Source of the DNA: Deinococcus yavapaiensis KR-236
Lineage (GTDB): Bacteria > Deinococcota > Deinococci > Deinococcales > Deinococcaceae
DNA: 64,000 nt
Assembly (NCBI RefSeq): GCF_003217515.1
Contig: NZ_QJSX01000001.1
Location: 434,001 to 498,000, forward strand
Direction of reading: 5' to 3'
How positions within the stretch are numbered: position 1 is the stretch's first letter; every line of letters begins with the position of its first letter. Made by a program: the position numbers and the translations under genes. Below, one piece after another: positions 42,706 through 51,572 of the stretch. The notes below the pieces were generated by a model that had not been told where the DNA came from, made no database searches, and saw nothing but the letters and a program-made list of their open reading frames with translations.

Positions 42706-43092
42706 TTAGCGCTTCCCGCCCTTCTTGCCGCCCTTGCGGTCTCCACCGCCGCCGGTCGTGCGTTCCTTGGCGTCGCGCATGAAGGAGCGCAGCTTGGCTT
42801 CGAATTGGGGGGATTGACGCCCGATGGCGCGCGGACGCGGCATTTCCTCGGGTTCGTCGAGCAGCTCCTTGATGGACAGGTCAAGGCGGCCCTTCTCGTC
42901 GCGGCCGAGCACTTTCACTTCGACCGTCTGGCCTTCTTCCAAGTGGTCGCGAACCGAGCGCACGAAAGAGTGCGCGATTTGCGAGATGTGCACGAGGCCC
43001 GTCTCACCGTTCTCGAATTGGATGAAAGCTCCGAAGTCGGTCAAACGCGTGACGCGACCCTCGACGACGGCACCGGATTCAAGCTGCACCAA
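42706..43092 (-). CDS. S1-domain RNA-binding protein
   Basis: 128 aa. One S1 OB-fold (about 5-75): VVEGRVTRLTDFGAFIQFEN, GLVHISQIAH and VKVLGRDEKGRLDLSIKEL. The C-terminus is a disordered Gly/Lys/Arg tail (GGGGDRKGGKKGGKR) suited to RNA contact. This resembles the general stress protein 13/YugI-like or ribosome-associated S1 proteins. The start is TTG 43092 (GGAGG six nt upstream) or GTG 43089. A leaderless 11-codon ORF overlaps the start, so translation may be coupled. Confidence 0.85.
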   Translation of the reverse strand: MVQLESGAVVEGRVTRLTDFGAFIQFENGETGLVHISQIAHSFVRSVRDHLEEGQTVEVKVLGRDEKGRLDLSIKELLDEPEEMPRPRAIGRQSPQFEAKLRSFMRDAKERTTGGGGDRKGGKKGGKR

Positions 43093-43114
43093 GAATGTCC
43101 TCCGTAAATGGCAT
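43079..43114 (-). CDS. Predicted leaderless upstream ORF of the S1-domain gene (11 aa)
   Basis: ATG at 43114 lies exactly 6 nt after TAGGAT (43121-43126). The peptide is MPFTEDILGAA, and its stop overlaps the first codons of the S1 gene. The Shine-Dalgarno of the S1 gene is inside this ORF. Confidence 0.35.
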   Translation of the reverse strand: MPFTEDILGAA

Positions 43115-43120
43115 AAGGCC

Positions 43121-43126
43121 ATCCTA
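43121..43126 (-). promoter_or_regulatory. -10 box upstream of the S1-domain gene
   Basis: TAGGAT with 6 nt to the ATG of the 11-codon upstream ORF. Confidence 0.45.
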
Positions 43127-43196
43127 TCACCCGGATACGCGAGGCGCAAAACAGCAGCTTTTCGTACTGGAATGGAAGTTTGCTCACCCTGACTGA

Positions 43197-43202
43197 TACA
43201 CT
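43197..43202 (+). promoter_or_regulatory. -10 box of minC, leaderless type
   Basis: TGATACACT (extended -10) with 8 nt to ATG 43211. Confidence 0.55.
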
Positions 43203-43210
43203 TGAGAGCG

Positions 43211-43807
43211 ATGAAGCTGCGCGGCACGCTCGGAGGACTGAACTTACTGATCGAGCAGGGCGACACGGTCAAGAGCGTCGAGGAAGCGCTCTCGTCCAAG
43301 CGCTCCCTGCTGAAGGACAACGTCATGGTGGAACTGGAGGGCGATGCGGACCCGGCGGCGTTGGAAGCGGTGTTCAACGTCGTGCGCGCGGCGGGCGGCA
43401 ACCTCGAGCGTGTGCGGGGAGGTCGCCCGATCGTGCAGGTGCAGGAAAGCGCCCGCACCGAGATCGTTCCGCACAGCATCCGGGCAGGCTTTCGCGGCGA
43501 GTACAAAGGAAGCGTCGTGATTCTCGGAGACGTGAATCCCGGCGTGGAAATCGTGGCGGGCGGAGACGTGATCGTGATGGGCGCCTTGCGCGGCGTGGTG
43601 CACGCGGGCGCGGGCGGCAAGGAGGACGCGATCGTATGGGCGCGTCCGATCGCCAGTCCGCAGATTCGCCTCGGTGACGCGCTCGCCCGCGCGCCGCAAG
43701 ACAACGCCATGCAATCGATGCGGCGAATCGAGGAGGGCAGCGCGGAAATGGCGCGCCTGCAAGACGGCCAAATCGTGATCGAGACGCAGAGCTTGAAGAT
43801 GTCTTGA
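43211..43807 (+). CDS. minC: Septum site-determining protein MinC
   Basis: Inhibitor of FtsZ ring assembly. 198 aa, with a short N-terminal domain (about 1-95) and the C-terminal beta-helical domain (about 105-190): RAGFRGEYKGSVVILGDVNPGVEIVAGGDVIVMGALRGVVHAGAGG, which I give in parts: YKGSVVILGDVNPG, EIVAGGDVIVMGALRG, VHAGAGG. MinD and MinE are not adjacent. ATG 43211 follows TACACT by 8 nt; an in-frame TTG at 43202 overlaps the -10 box and was rejected. Confidence 0.9.
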   Translation: MKLRGTLGGLNLLIEQGDTVKSVEEALSSKRSLLKDNVMVELEGDADPAALEAVFNVVRAAGGNLERVRGGRPIVQVQESARTEIVPHSIRAGFRGEYKGSVVILGDVNPGVEIVAGGDVIVMGALRGVVHAGAGGKEDAIVWARPIASPQIRLGDALARAPQDNAMQSMRRIEEGSAEMARLQDGQIVIETQSLKMS

Positions 43808-43854
43808 GCGCGAGGAGACGGCGCGCGACACTCCTCAACGTGCCCTTTTTGTCG

Positions 43855-43860
43855 TATACT
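43855..43860 (+). promoter_or_regulatory. -10 box of the rimP-nusA-infB operon
   Basis: TATACT, 115 nt before the rimP GTG, so this operon has a real leader. No clear -35. Confidence 0.45.
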
Positions 43861-43883
43861 GATGAAGCAATTCCTCTTGCGAG

Positions 43884-43909
43884 GGGTGGGCAGGTGCCCA
43901 CCCTGTTTT
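43884..43909 (+). promoter_or_regulatory. Attenuator-like hairpin in the rimP leader
   Basis: GGGTGGGC (43884-43891) pairs with GCCCACCC (43896-43903) across AGGT, followed by TGTTTT. It looks like an intrinsic terminator in the leader of an operon that encodes NusA, so autogenous termination control is plausible. Confidence 0.6.
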
Positions 43910-43974
43910 CTTGAGAGGCCGTCTCGCAAGACACAACGACTCGCATGAGGCAGGGGGGTGATGAGGGGCGTGAC

Positions 43975-44448
43975 GTGAACGAAGTAGCGCGCGCCGTCCC
44001 TATGACGCAACAACTCGAAAACATCGTGACGACCGTCCTCGAACCATTGGGGTTCGAAGTGTTGGAAGTCCACCTGCAAAATCCCGGGCGCAAGCCTTTG
44101 CTGCTCGTTCGCATCGATCGCTTCGACGAGCAGCCCGTGACAATCGAGGACGTGCATCGCGCGTCGAGCGCCCTCGACGCCGAGCTCGACCGCCTCGACC
44201 CCATCGAAGGCGAATACCGCCTGGAGGTGGAGTCGCCGGGCGGCAAGCGACCCTTGAAGCGGGCGCGGCACTTCGAGCGCATGATCGGCTTGAAGGCGAA
44301 AGTGCGCTCGAAGGGGCACAACTTCACGGCCCCGATTCTCAAGGTGGAAGGTGACGACGTGACCTTCGATCTTCAGGATGGTCCCGTGACGCTGAAAGCC
44401 GGGGAGTTTCAGGCGAATTTGGCGGAGTTTCCGCCGTCTCACCGTTAA
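43975..44448 (+). CDS. rimP: Ribosome maturation factor RimP
   Basis: 30S maturation factor, 157 aa from GTG 43975, which has GAGGGG six nt upstream. The N-terminal alpha/beta domain (LENIVTTVLEPLGFEVLEV, then RKPLLLVRIDRFD) and the VESPGGKRPLKRARHFER motif are diagnostic. A later ATG at 44002 is also possible. First gene of the operon, 15 nt before nusA. Confidence 0.93.
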   Translation: MNEVARAVPMTQQLENIVTTVLEPLGFEVLEVHLQNPGRKPLLLVRIDRFDEQPVTIEDVHRASSALDAELDRLDPIEGEYRLEVESPGGKRPLKRARHFERMIGLKAKVRSKGHNFTAPILKVEGDDVTFDLQDGPVTLKAGEFQANLAEFPPSHR

Positions 44449-44463
44449 GGAGGTCTTCTTGCC

Positions 44464-45657
<1,194 letters not shown>

Positions 45658-45692
45658 GTTCGCCGACGAGCAGAAACGCCGAGGTGTTCACC

Positions 45693-45959
45693 TTGAGCAG
45701 CCCACAGTCCACCAAGCACGTTCCCGAACGCAGTTGCGTCGCGTGTCGGCGCAAAGGACCGCAAGCGGAGTTCGTCCGCCTTCGAAAGACGGAGACGGGC
45801 TGGGAAGTGTCGCAAGGCCAGCGGGAAGGTCGAGGCGCCTACGTCTGCAAGGACAACTCCGCGTGCCATACGGAGAAGCGCCTGCGCCGAGCTCTTGGAG
45901 CGTCGGCGGCGAGCGTGGCGAATGCCCTTTCATCGGGAACGTTTATGAACACAATCTAA
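45693..45959 (+). CDS. ylxR: YlxR/RnpM (DUF448) RNA-binding protein
   Basis: Small nucleic-acid-binding protein of the nusA-infB operon, reported elsewhere as an RNase P modulator (RnpM). 88 aa from TTG 45693, which has GAGGTG 6 nt upstream; GTG 45684 is an alternative. The family signature is visible: PERSCVACRRKGPQAEFVRL, GRGAYVCKD with further cysteines, and the EKRLRRAL helix. It lies between nusA and infB as in most bacteria. Confidence 0.9.
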   Translation: MSSPQSTKHVPERSCVACRRKGPQAEFVRLRKTETGWEVSQGQREGRGAYVCKDNSACHTEKRLRRALGASAASVANALSSGTFMNTI

Positions 45960-46010
45960 CCAGGAGCGCTTTCACAGCGCTTTTGAAGCTGGGCTTTTCG
46001 GAGGTCCATC

Positions 46011-47879
46011 ATGTCTAAAGTTCGCATTTACGCTCTTGCCAAAGAGCTCGGCGTGGAAACCGCCAAAATGTTGGAAATCCTCGACTCGCTCGGGGTGCAG
46101 TACAAATCCTCGTCGAGCACCCTCGACGAGGAGACCGTCGAGGCGATCAAGACGATCCTCGCGGACTCGTCGTCCAAGGCCGAGGACGCCGCTCCCGAGG
46201 ATTCTTCGGTGAACGCGTCCGCGACGCAAGAAGCGGCGCCCGAACCGGTCGCCGCCACCCCCCCGGTCGCGTCCAATCCGACGCCCGCCCCGCAGCCATC
46301 CGCCGCGCAAAGCGCCACGGCGGGAGAGGAGCGCACCTTGGCCGCCCAACCTGCCGCCGTCACCACGACGGCCACCGAACTGCCGCACCGCGCGCCCGTC
46401 GTGACGATCATGGGTCACGTCGACCACGGCAAGACGAGCTTGCTCGACTACATTCGCAAGACGAAGGTCGCCGCGAAGGAAGCGGGCGGCATCACGCAGC
46501 ACGTCGGCGCCTTCGAAGCGAAGACCAGCCGAGGCAAAGTCGTCTTCATCGACACGCCGGGTCACGAGGCGTTCACGACGATTCGTGCGCGCGGAGCGAA
46601 CGTTGCCGACATCGCCATCATCGTGATCGCCGCCGATGACTCCGTCATGCCGCAAACGCGAGAAGCGATCGCGCACGCCAAGGCGGCCAACGTGCCCATC
46701 ATCGTCGCGATCAACAAGATCGACCTCGCGCAGGCAAACGTCGACAAGGTCAAGCAAGACATCATCCCCCTCGACCTCGTGCCCGAAGAATTCGGAGGCG
46801 AGACGATCGTCGTGGGCGTCTCGGCGCGCAGCGGTGAAGGTGTCGAGGATCTGCTCGAAATGATTTCGCTCGTCGCCGAGATCGCCGATCTGCGGGCCGA
46901 CCCGAAGGCGGCCTTGAAGGGCGTCGTGATCGAGAGCCGCGTCGACAAGCAGATGGGTGTGCTCGCGAACATCATCGTGCAGGAAGGCACCGTACACGTC
47001 GGGGACTTCCTGGTCGTCGGCGAGAAGTACGGCAAGATCAAGGCCCTCACGAACTCCGTCGGGGACCGCATCAAGGACGCCGGCCCCAGCACGCCCGTGC
47101 AGATCCTCGGCTTCAGCGAGGCGCCCACCGCCGGCGACACCGTCACGAGCGCGAAGAACGAGCACCAAGCGCGCGAACTCGTCGCGGGTCGCACGCAAGA
47201 TCGCCGTGATGTCGAGGAGGCGCGCAAGGGCCGTCGTCTCTCGCTCGACGACATCTTGGGCGCACCGGGCGACGTGCACGAGGTGAACCTCATCCTGCGC
47301 GCGGACACTCAAGGATCGCTCGAAGCGCTGCAAGGCATTCTCGCGCGCAAGTCCAGCGAGGAAGTCAAGCTCACGGTGATGTTCGCCGGCATCGGCGCGC
47401 CCACCGAGGGTGACGTGCTGCTCGCCAGCACCGCGAACGCCGAGATCATGTGCTTCAACGTCACCGCGTCGGGCGGCGTGAAGAAAGCGGCGGACAACAA
47501 GGGCATCGAGTTGAAGTCGTTCCGGATCATCTACGAGTTGATCGACGAAGTCGACCGCCTCATCAAGGGCCAGCAGGAACCCGTGTTCGAAGAGCGTTAC
47601 CTCGGGCGCGCGGAAGTTCGCATGGTCATTCGCCACCCGAAGGCGGGCGTCGTCGCCGGGTCGTACGTGCAAGACGGGATGCTGAGGCGCAACGCCAAGG
47701 TGAAGGTCACGCGCGGACGGCAAGTCGTGTACAACGGCACCATCGTGGGCCTCAAGCGTTTCAAGGACGACGTCCGCGAAGTGCAAACGGGCTACGAGTG
47801 CGGTATCAACATCGACTGGAACGACGTGCAAGAAGGCGACGTCATTGAGGCGAGCGAGCTCGTCGAAGTGACGTCGTAA
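46011..47879 (+). CDS. infB: Translation initiation factor IF-2
   Basis: GTPase that delivers initiator tRNA. 622 aa, at the short end for IF-2. A single IF2_N domain (VRIYALAKELGVETAKML) is followed by a disordered Ala/Pro linker (about 60-125), the G domain (GHVDHGKTSLLD near 134, DTPGHEAFT, NKIDLAQ), and domains II, III and IV. ATG 46011 has GGAGGT upstream. A terminator follows. Confidence 0.97.
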   Translation: MSKVRIYALAKELGVETAKMLEILDSLGVQYKSSSSTLDEETVEAIKTILADSSSKAEDAAPEDSSVNASATQEAAPEPVAATPPVASNPTPAPQPSAAQSATAGEERTLAAQPAAVTTTATELPHRAPVVTIMGHVDHGKTSLLDYIRKTKVAAKEAGGITQHVGAFEAKTSRGKVVFIDTPGHEAFTTIRARGANVADIAIIVIAADDSVMPQTREAIAHAKAANVPIIVAINKIDLAQANVDKVKQDIIPLDLVPEEFGGETIVVGVSARSGEGVEDLLEMISLVAEIADLRADPKAALKGVVIESRVDKQMGVLANIIVQEGTVHVGDFLVVGEKYGKIKALTNSVGDRIKDAGPSTPVQILGFSEAPTAGDTVTSAKNEHQARELVAGRTQDRRDVEEARKGRRLSLDDILGAPGDVHEVNLILRADTQGSLEALQGILARKSSEEVKLTVMFAGIGAPTEGDVLLASTANAEIMCFNVTASGGVKKAADNKGIELKSFRIIYELIDEVDRLIKGQQEPVFEERYLGRAEVRMVIRHPKAGVVAGSYVQDGMLRRNAKVKVTRGRQVVYNGTIVGLKRFKDDVREVQTGYECGINIDWNDVQEGDVIEASELVEVTS

Positions 47880-47921
47880 CTCCTCCCTAGCCTCCCTAGG
47901 GTTCGTCAGACGCACCCCAAG

Positions 47922-47947
47922 CCTCCTCTCCCGTGAGGGAGAGGAGG
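47922..47947 (+). terminator. Intrinsic terminator after infB
   Basis: CCTCCTCTCCC / GGGAGAGGAGG, 11-bp stem with GTGA loop, followed by TTTCTGTTTG. Confidence 0.85.
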
Positions 47948-47987
47948 TTTCTGTTTGTTGGTTAACAACGTCGGCGCGAGGATGCAC

Positions 47988-47993
47988 TAAACT
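47988..47993 (+). promoter_or_regulatory. -10 box before the small exported protein
   Basis: TAAACT with 6 nt to TTG 48000 or 9 nt to GTG 48003. Confidence 0.45.
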
Positions 47994-47999
47994 CAATTC

Positions 48000-48320
48000 T
48001 TGGTGAAGACGGCGAATTGGAAGGCTTGGGGGCAGCGCGTATTCGCGCTCGCCTCGGTGTTCGCCGTCGTCTTCGGCCTCGCTCCGCACAACGCGGCAGA
48101 CCGCAAAGGACCGAGCCTCACGCCGCCGCCCCTGTCGGAGTTGCGGTCGTTCGCGCCACTTCCACCCATCACCCCGCACGAAGTCGGCGACGTTCCGATC
48201 CTCCTCAAGCGCTTCGCGCCCTTGCGGTCGCGCGAGCCGAGCGCCAGTCCGAGCGTCGCGCGTGGCTTCACGCCTTCGCCGAGAACGCTGAGCGGCGTGT
48301 CGCAACTCGAAGGTGCTTGA
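48000..48320 (+). CDS. Small exported Pro-rich protein, function unknown
   Basis: 106 aa. The N-terminus looks like a signal peptide or anchor (KTANWKAWGQRVFALASVFA and on to VVFGLAPHNA). The rest is Pro/Ser/Arg-rich (TPPPLSELRSFAPLPPITPH). No family recognised. The start is TTG 48000 (6 nt after TAAACT) or the next codon, GTG 48003. It ends 77 nt before secDF and may share its transcript. Confidence 0.55.
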   Translation: MVKTANWKAWGQRVFALASVFAVVFGLAPHNAADRKGPSLTPPPLSELRSFAPLPPITPHEVGDVPILLKRFAPLRSREPSASPSVARGFTPSPRTLSGVSQLEGA

Positions 48321-48397
48321 AAGCCCGCCTCGATTCGTCTATCCGTCTACTCGCCCTCCTCCTCTTCTTCCGTTTACGGATTTCCTCGGAGCTGTTC

Positions 48398-50701
48398 GTG
48401 ACCAACTCTTCTCGTAACCGAAACCCCAACGGCAATCGCAACCGCCGTAACGCCGCGCCGCCCCGCCGCATTCCATGGACGGCCCTCATGCTCCTCGCGG
48501 TCCTCATCGCGTCGATCGCGTACATCTGGCGCCCTTGGCAGCCTCGTCAACAGCAAGGCTCGACGGCCTTGTGGGAAACGACGCAAGGCGGCTTCAAGGC
48601 GATCAACCTCGGGCTCGATTTGCAAGGCGGCCTGCGCGTCGCGCTCGTCCCCGACAAGGCGAACTTCACGCGTGACGACCTGGAGAAGATCAAGACGGTC
48701 GTGGAGAACCGCATCAACGCCCTCGGCGTCGCCGAGCCCGTCGTGCAGATTCAAGGCAGCGAGCGCGTCATCGTGGAGCTTCCCGGCCTTTCGACCGAGC
48801 AGCAGGAAAACGCTCGCAAGGTCATCGGTCAGACGGCCGTGCTGGAGTTCCGCATGGTGAAGGACGGCGCGCAACCCAAAACGGACGTCGCGCAAACCGA
48901 TCCGAACTCGCAAGGCTTCTCGCTGTCCGATCTCGGTCCCGTAGAAGCCACGGGTGAGATCGTCGCGAGCGCCGCGCCCGCCACCGATCCCAACTCGGGC
49001 CGTTGGGTCGTGACCTTCCAGACGACGAGCAAGGGCGCCAACCAACTGCTCACGTTCACTCGCAAGAACGTCGGCAAGCTCATGGCGATCGTCCTCGACA
49101 ACAAGATCCAGAGCGTCGCGACGATTCAAGAGCAGTTGTCCACCAACGTTCAGATCACCGGTAACTTCACGTCGCAGGACGCGACGAACCTCGCGCTCGT
49201 CTTGCGTTCGGGCTCGCTGCCCGTGCCGATCACCATCGCCGAGCAACGTGAAATCGGCCCCACGCTGGGCGCGGACGCCATTCGGAGCGGCACGATCGCC
49301 GCGATCATCGGCATCGTCCTCGTGTTCGCGTTGCTGTTCTTCTACTACGGCTTCTGGTTCGGCCTCGTCGGCGCGCTCGGCCTGCTGTTCTCGGCGATCG
49401 TGATTCTCGGCATGCTCGGAGGTCTCGGCGCGGTCCTCACGCTGCCCGGCATCGCGGGTCTCATCCTCACGATCGGCGCGGCCGTGGACGGCAACGTCAT
49501 TTCCTTCGAGCGCATCAAGGAAGAGCTTCGCCGCGGCAAGGGCATCAAGGGAGCCGTCCAGGCGGGCTACGGTCACTCGTTCTGGACGATCTTCGACGTG
49601 AACCTCTCGCACCTTTTGGTCGCGCTCGCGCTGTACAACTACTCGACGGGGCCGGTGCGCGGTTTCGCGGTCATCCTCGCGATCGGGGTCGTCGCGTCGA
49701 CCTTCTCGAACCTCGTGTTCGCGAAGTGGCTGATGGAAGTCTTCTCGAGGCGCCGCGAACTCAAGGCGCCGATGTGGTTCGCGACGCCGAACTTCAACTT
49801 CTTGAAGATCGCCCCCATCGTCACGACCGCCTCGATCCTCCTCGCGGTCGCCGGGTGCGGCGTGATGCTCGCCAAGGGCTTCCAATTCGGCGTGGACTTC
49901 ACGTCGGGCACGGCGTTCACGCTTCGCACGAACGCCGGGGTGAGCGTCGAACAGGTGCGCGCGAAGATCGGCGAGGCGGCCATTCAAGGCGTCGCGCCCG
50001 CCAGCGCGACCATTCAAGCGTCGGTCAATCCGGCGGTGCCCGGGACGTCCTTCATCGTGAAGGTGCCGCAAGTCAACGACGCGCAACGCGAAAATCTCCG
50101 CTCGCAATTCCAAGAGTTGCCGGGCGGCCAAATTCAAGCGGTCGACACGGTCGGGGCGTCGGTCGGAGAGGAACTGCGCGACCAGACGATTCGAGCGGTG
50201 CTGCTCGGCCTCGCGCTCATCTTGATCTACGTGACGTTTCGCTTCGACCTCGCGTTCGGCCTCGGCTCGGTCGTGGCGGTCGCGCACGACGTCGCGATCG
50301 TCATGGGTCTGTACGCGCTGCTGAACCTCGAGTTCAACATCAACACGGTCGCGGCGGTCTTGACCCTCATCGGTTACAGCCTCAACGACTCGATTATCGT
50401 CTCCGACCGCATTCGCGAGAACTTGCGTCTCATGCGCGGACGTCCGTACGCGGAAATCGTGAACATCTCCATCAACCAGACGCTGTCGCGCACGATCATG
50501 ACGAGCGTCGCGACGATGCTGCCGCTCGTGTCGCTGTTGATCATCGGCGGTCCGGTGCTGCGCGACTTCAGCCTCGCGCTTCTCGTCGGCATCTTGGTGG
50601 GAACGTACTCCAGCATCTACATCGTGGCGCCGATGGTGGTGTATTACGAAAATTGGCGCGCCAACCGCCGCGCGGCCGCCAAGCCGACCGCCAAGGCGTA
50701 A
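48398..50701 (+). CDS. secDF: Fused protein translocase subunit SecDF
   Basis: Proton-driven accessory unit of the Sec translocon; SecD and SecF are fused in one 767-aa chain with about twelve membrane helices. A basic N-terminal tail (NRNPNGNRNRRN) precedes helix one. SecD half: GLDLQGGLRVAL, the P1 domain (about 60-270) and the DGNVISFERIKEELRRG motif. SecF half: GVDFTSGTAFTL, DLAFGLGSVVAVAHD and SLNDSIIVSDRIRENLR. GTG 48398 is set by GGAG 6 nt upstream. A strong terminator follows. Confidence 0.96.
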   Translation: MTNSSRNRNPNGNRNRRNAAPPRRIPWTALMLLAVLIASIAYIWRPWQPRQQQGSTALWETTQGGFKAINLGLDLQGGLRVALVPDKANFTRDDLEKIKTVVENRINALGVAEPVVQIQGSERVIVELPGLSTEQQENARKVIGQTAVLEFRMVKDGAQPKTDVAQTDPNSQGFSLSDLGPVEATGEIVASAAPATDPNSGRWVVTFQTTSKGANQLLTFTRKNVGKLMAIVLDNKIQSVATIQEQLSTNVQITGNFTSQDATNLALVLRSGSLPVPITIAEQREIGPTLGADAIRSGTIAAIIGIVLVFALLFFYYGFWFGLVGALGLLFSAIVILGMLGGLGAVLTLPGIAGLILTIGAAVDGNVISFERIKEELRRGKGIKGAVQAGYGHSFWTIFDVNLSHLLVALALYNYSTGPVRGFAVILAIGVVASTFSNLVFAKWLMEVFSRRRELKAPMWFATPNFNFLKIAPIVTTASILLAVAGCGVMLAKGFQFGVDFTSGTAFTLRTNAGVSVEQVRAKIGEAAIQGVAPASATIQASVNPAVPGTSFIVKVPQVNDAQRENLRSQFQELPGGQIQAVDTVGASVGEELRDQTIRAVLLGLALILIYVTFRFDLAFGLGSVVAVAHDVAIVMGLYALLNLEFNINTVAAVLTLIGYSLNDSIIVSDRIRENLRLMRGRPYAEIVNISINQTLSRTIMTSVATMLPLVSLLIIGGPVLRDFSLALLVGILVGTYSSIYIVAPMVVYYENWRANRRAAAKPTAKA

Positions 50702-50719
50702 TCGCTCTACGTTTGTGCA

Positions 50720-50752
50720 ACGAGAAGGCCCCCGTGAAGGGGGCCTTCTCGT
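50720..50752. terminator. Bidirectional intrinsic terminator after secDF
   Basis: Perfect 14-bp stem (ACGAGAAGGCCCCC with GGGGGCCTTCTCGT) and a 5-nt loop, between convergent genes. Confidence 0.85.
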
Positions 50753-50755
50753 TGG

Positions 50756-51340
50756 TCACGCGCCGCGCTTCCAGCGGCCCTTGTTCTTGTACCCGACCTT
50801 GTTGCCGGGCGTCACGACGCGCGCTTTGACGTCTTCGGAATCCCAGCGCAGCATCAAGGCGAGGCGTTGGCGCGACACGATGTGATGAGGATGCTTCGGA
50901 ACGAAGGCCGTGACGACGTCGAAGCCCCGCCCGTCACGGTGCAACTCCACGACGACGTGCAACGGCAACTTGAAGCCGTGCGCCTCGAAGTAACCGGAGA
51001 CGAGCATGCGGCGATCCTCGGGATACACCGCGCGCACGCGACCGAAATTCAGGACCATGACGATGTCGTGCTCCAAAAAGCCTTCCGCCCGCGCGTGCCC
51101 GATCGCGTGCGGCTTGATGACGTAATCGCCGTCGAACACGGCGTCCTTGAGACGACGGTGCGCGGAGGCGAGCGCGAAATCCGACGTGTCCACGCCCTGA
51201 AGGTCGGCGGTACGCTGCGGCTTCACGGGCTTTTGCGGCGCCTTTGGGGCGGGTGGAGGCGGGAGCTTGCGGCGCTGTTTCTCGTCTCGTTCGATTTCGG
51301 CGCGCAGCGTCAGCAGGGTCGGATCGTCGCGAAGGGGCAT
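50756..51340 (-). CDS. DUF4258-like protein with Pro-rich N-terminus
   Basis: 194 aa from ATG 51340 with GGAG six nt upstream. The N-terminal 50 residues are charged and Pro-rich (RRKLPPPPAPKAPQKPVKPQ). The C-terminal part shows the strand/helix pattern of DUF4258: YVIKPHAIGHARAEGF, IVMVLNFGRVRAVYPEDRRM, then LPLHVVVELHRDGRGFDVVTAF. DUF4258 resembles RelE-like toxin folds, but no antitoxin partner is adjacent and no toxin role should be assumed. The predicted transcript begins about 78 nt upstream with an ATG-CCC-TGA mini-ORF. Confidence 0.65.
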   Translation of the reverse strand: MPLRDDPTLLTLRAEIERDEKQRRKLPPPPAPKAPQKPVKPQRTADLQGVDTSDFALASAHRRLKDAVFDGDYVIKPHAIGHARAEGFLEHDIVMVLNFGRVRAVYPEDRRMLVSGYFEAHGFKLPLHVVVELHRDGRGFDVVTAFVPKHPHHIVSRQRLALMLRWDSEDVKARVVTPGNKVGYKNKGRWKRGA

Positions 51341-51425
51341 GGCGGTCTCCAAAAAGAAAAGCGCTCCGCAAACACGTTTGTGCTTGAGGAGTGAGAAGGA
51401 GGCACCCTGTTCAGGGCATACGAAC

Positions 51426-51431
51426 ATTGTA
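51426..51431 (-). promoter_or_regulatory. -10 box of the DUF4258-like gene
   Basis: TACAAT with 6 nt to an ATG (51419) that opens a two-codon ORF, ATG CCC TGA. Confidence 0.45.
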
Positions 51432-51572
51432 ACGCGAAACGCGGCGAGCAGTGCGAGGCAACGAACACTTGTGCTCGGCGCCCGCCTCCTTACACTGAAG
51501 GCAAGCTCGGCGACTCGGCGGCGAACCCTCTCGCGCTTTCTTCGACTCGACAGCGCACCACAGGAGGCTTTC

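Noticed and set aside
43862..43948. 28-codon ORF in the rimP leader beginning ATGAAGCAATTC
   Set aside because: Its ATG is one nt after the -10 box, upstream of any plausible transcription start.
50756..51340. DUF4258-like gene as the toxin of a toxin-antitoxin pair
   Set aside because: No small antitoxin gene is adjacent and the protein has a long Pro-rich N-terminal extension; the fold resemblance alone is not enough.
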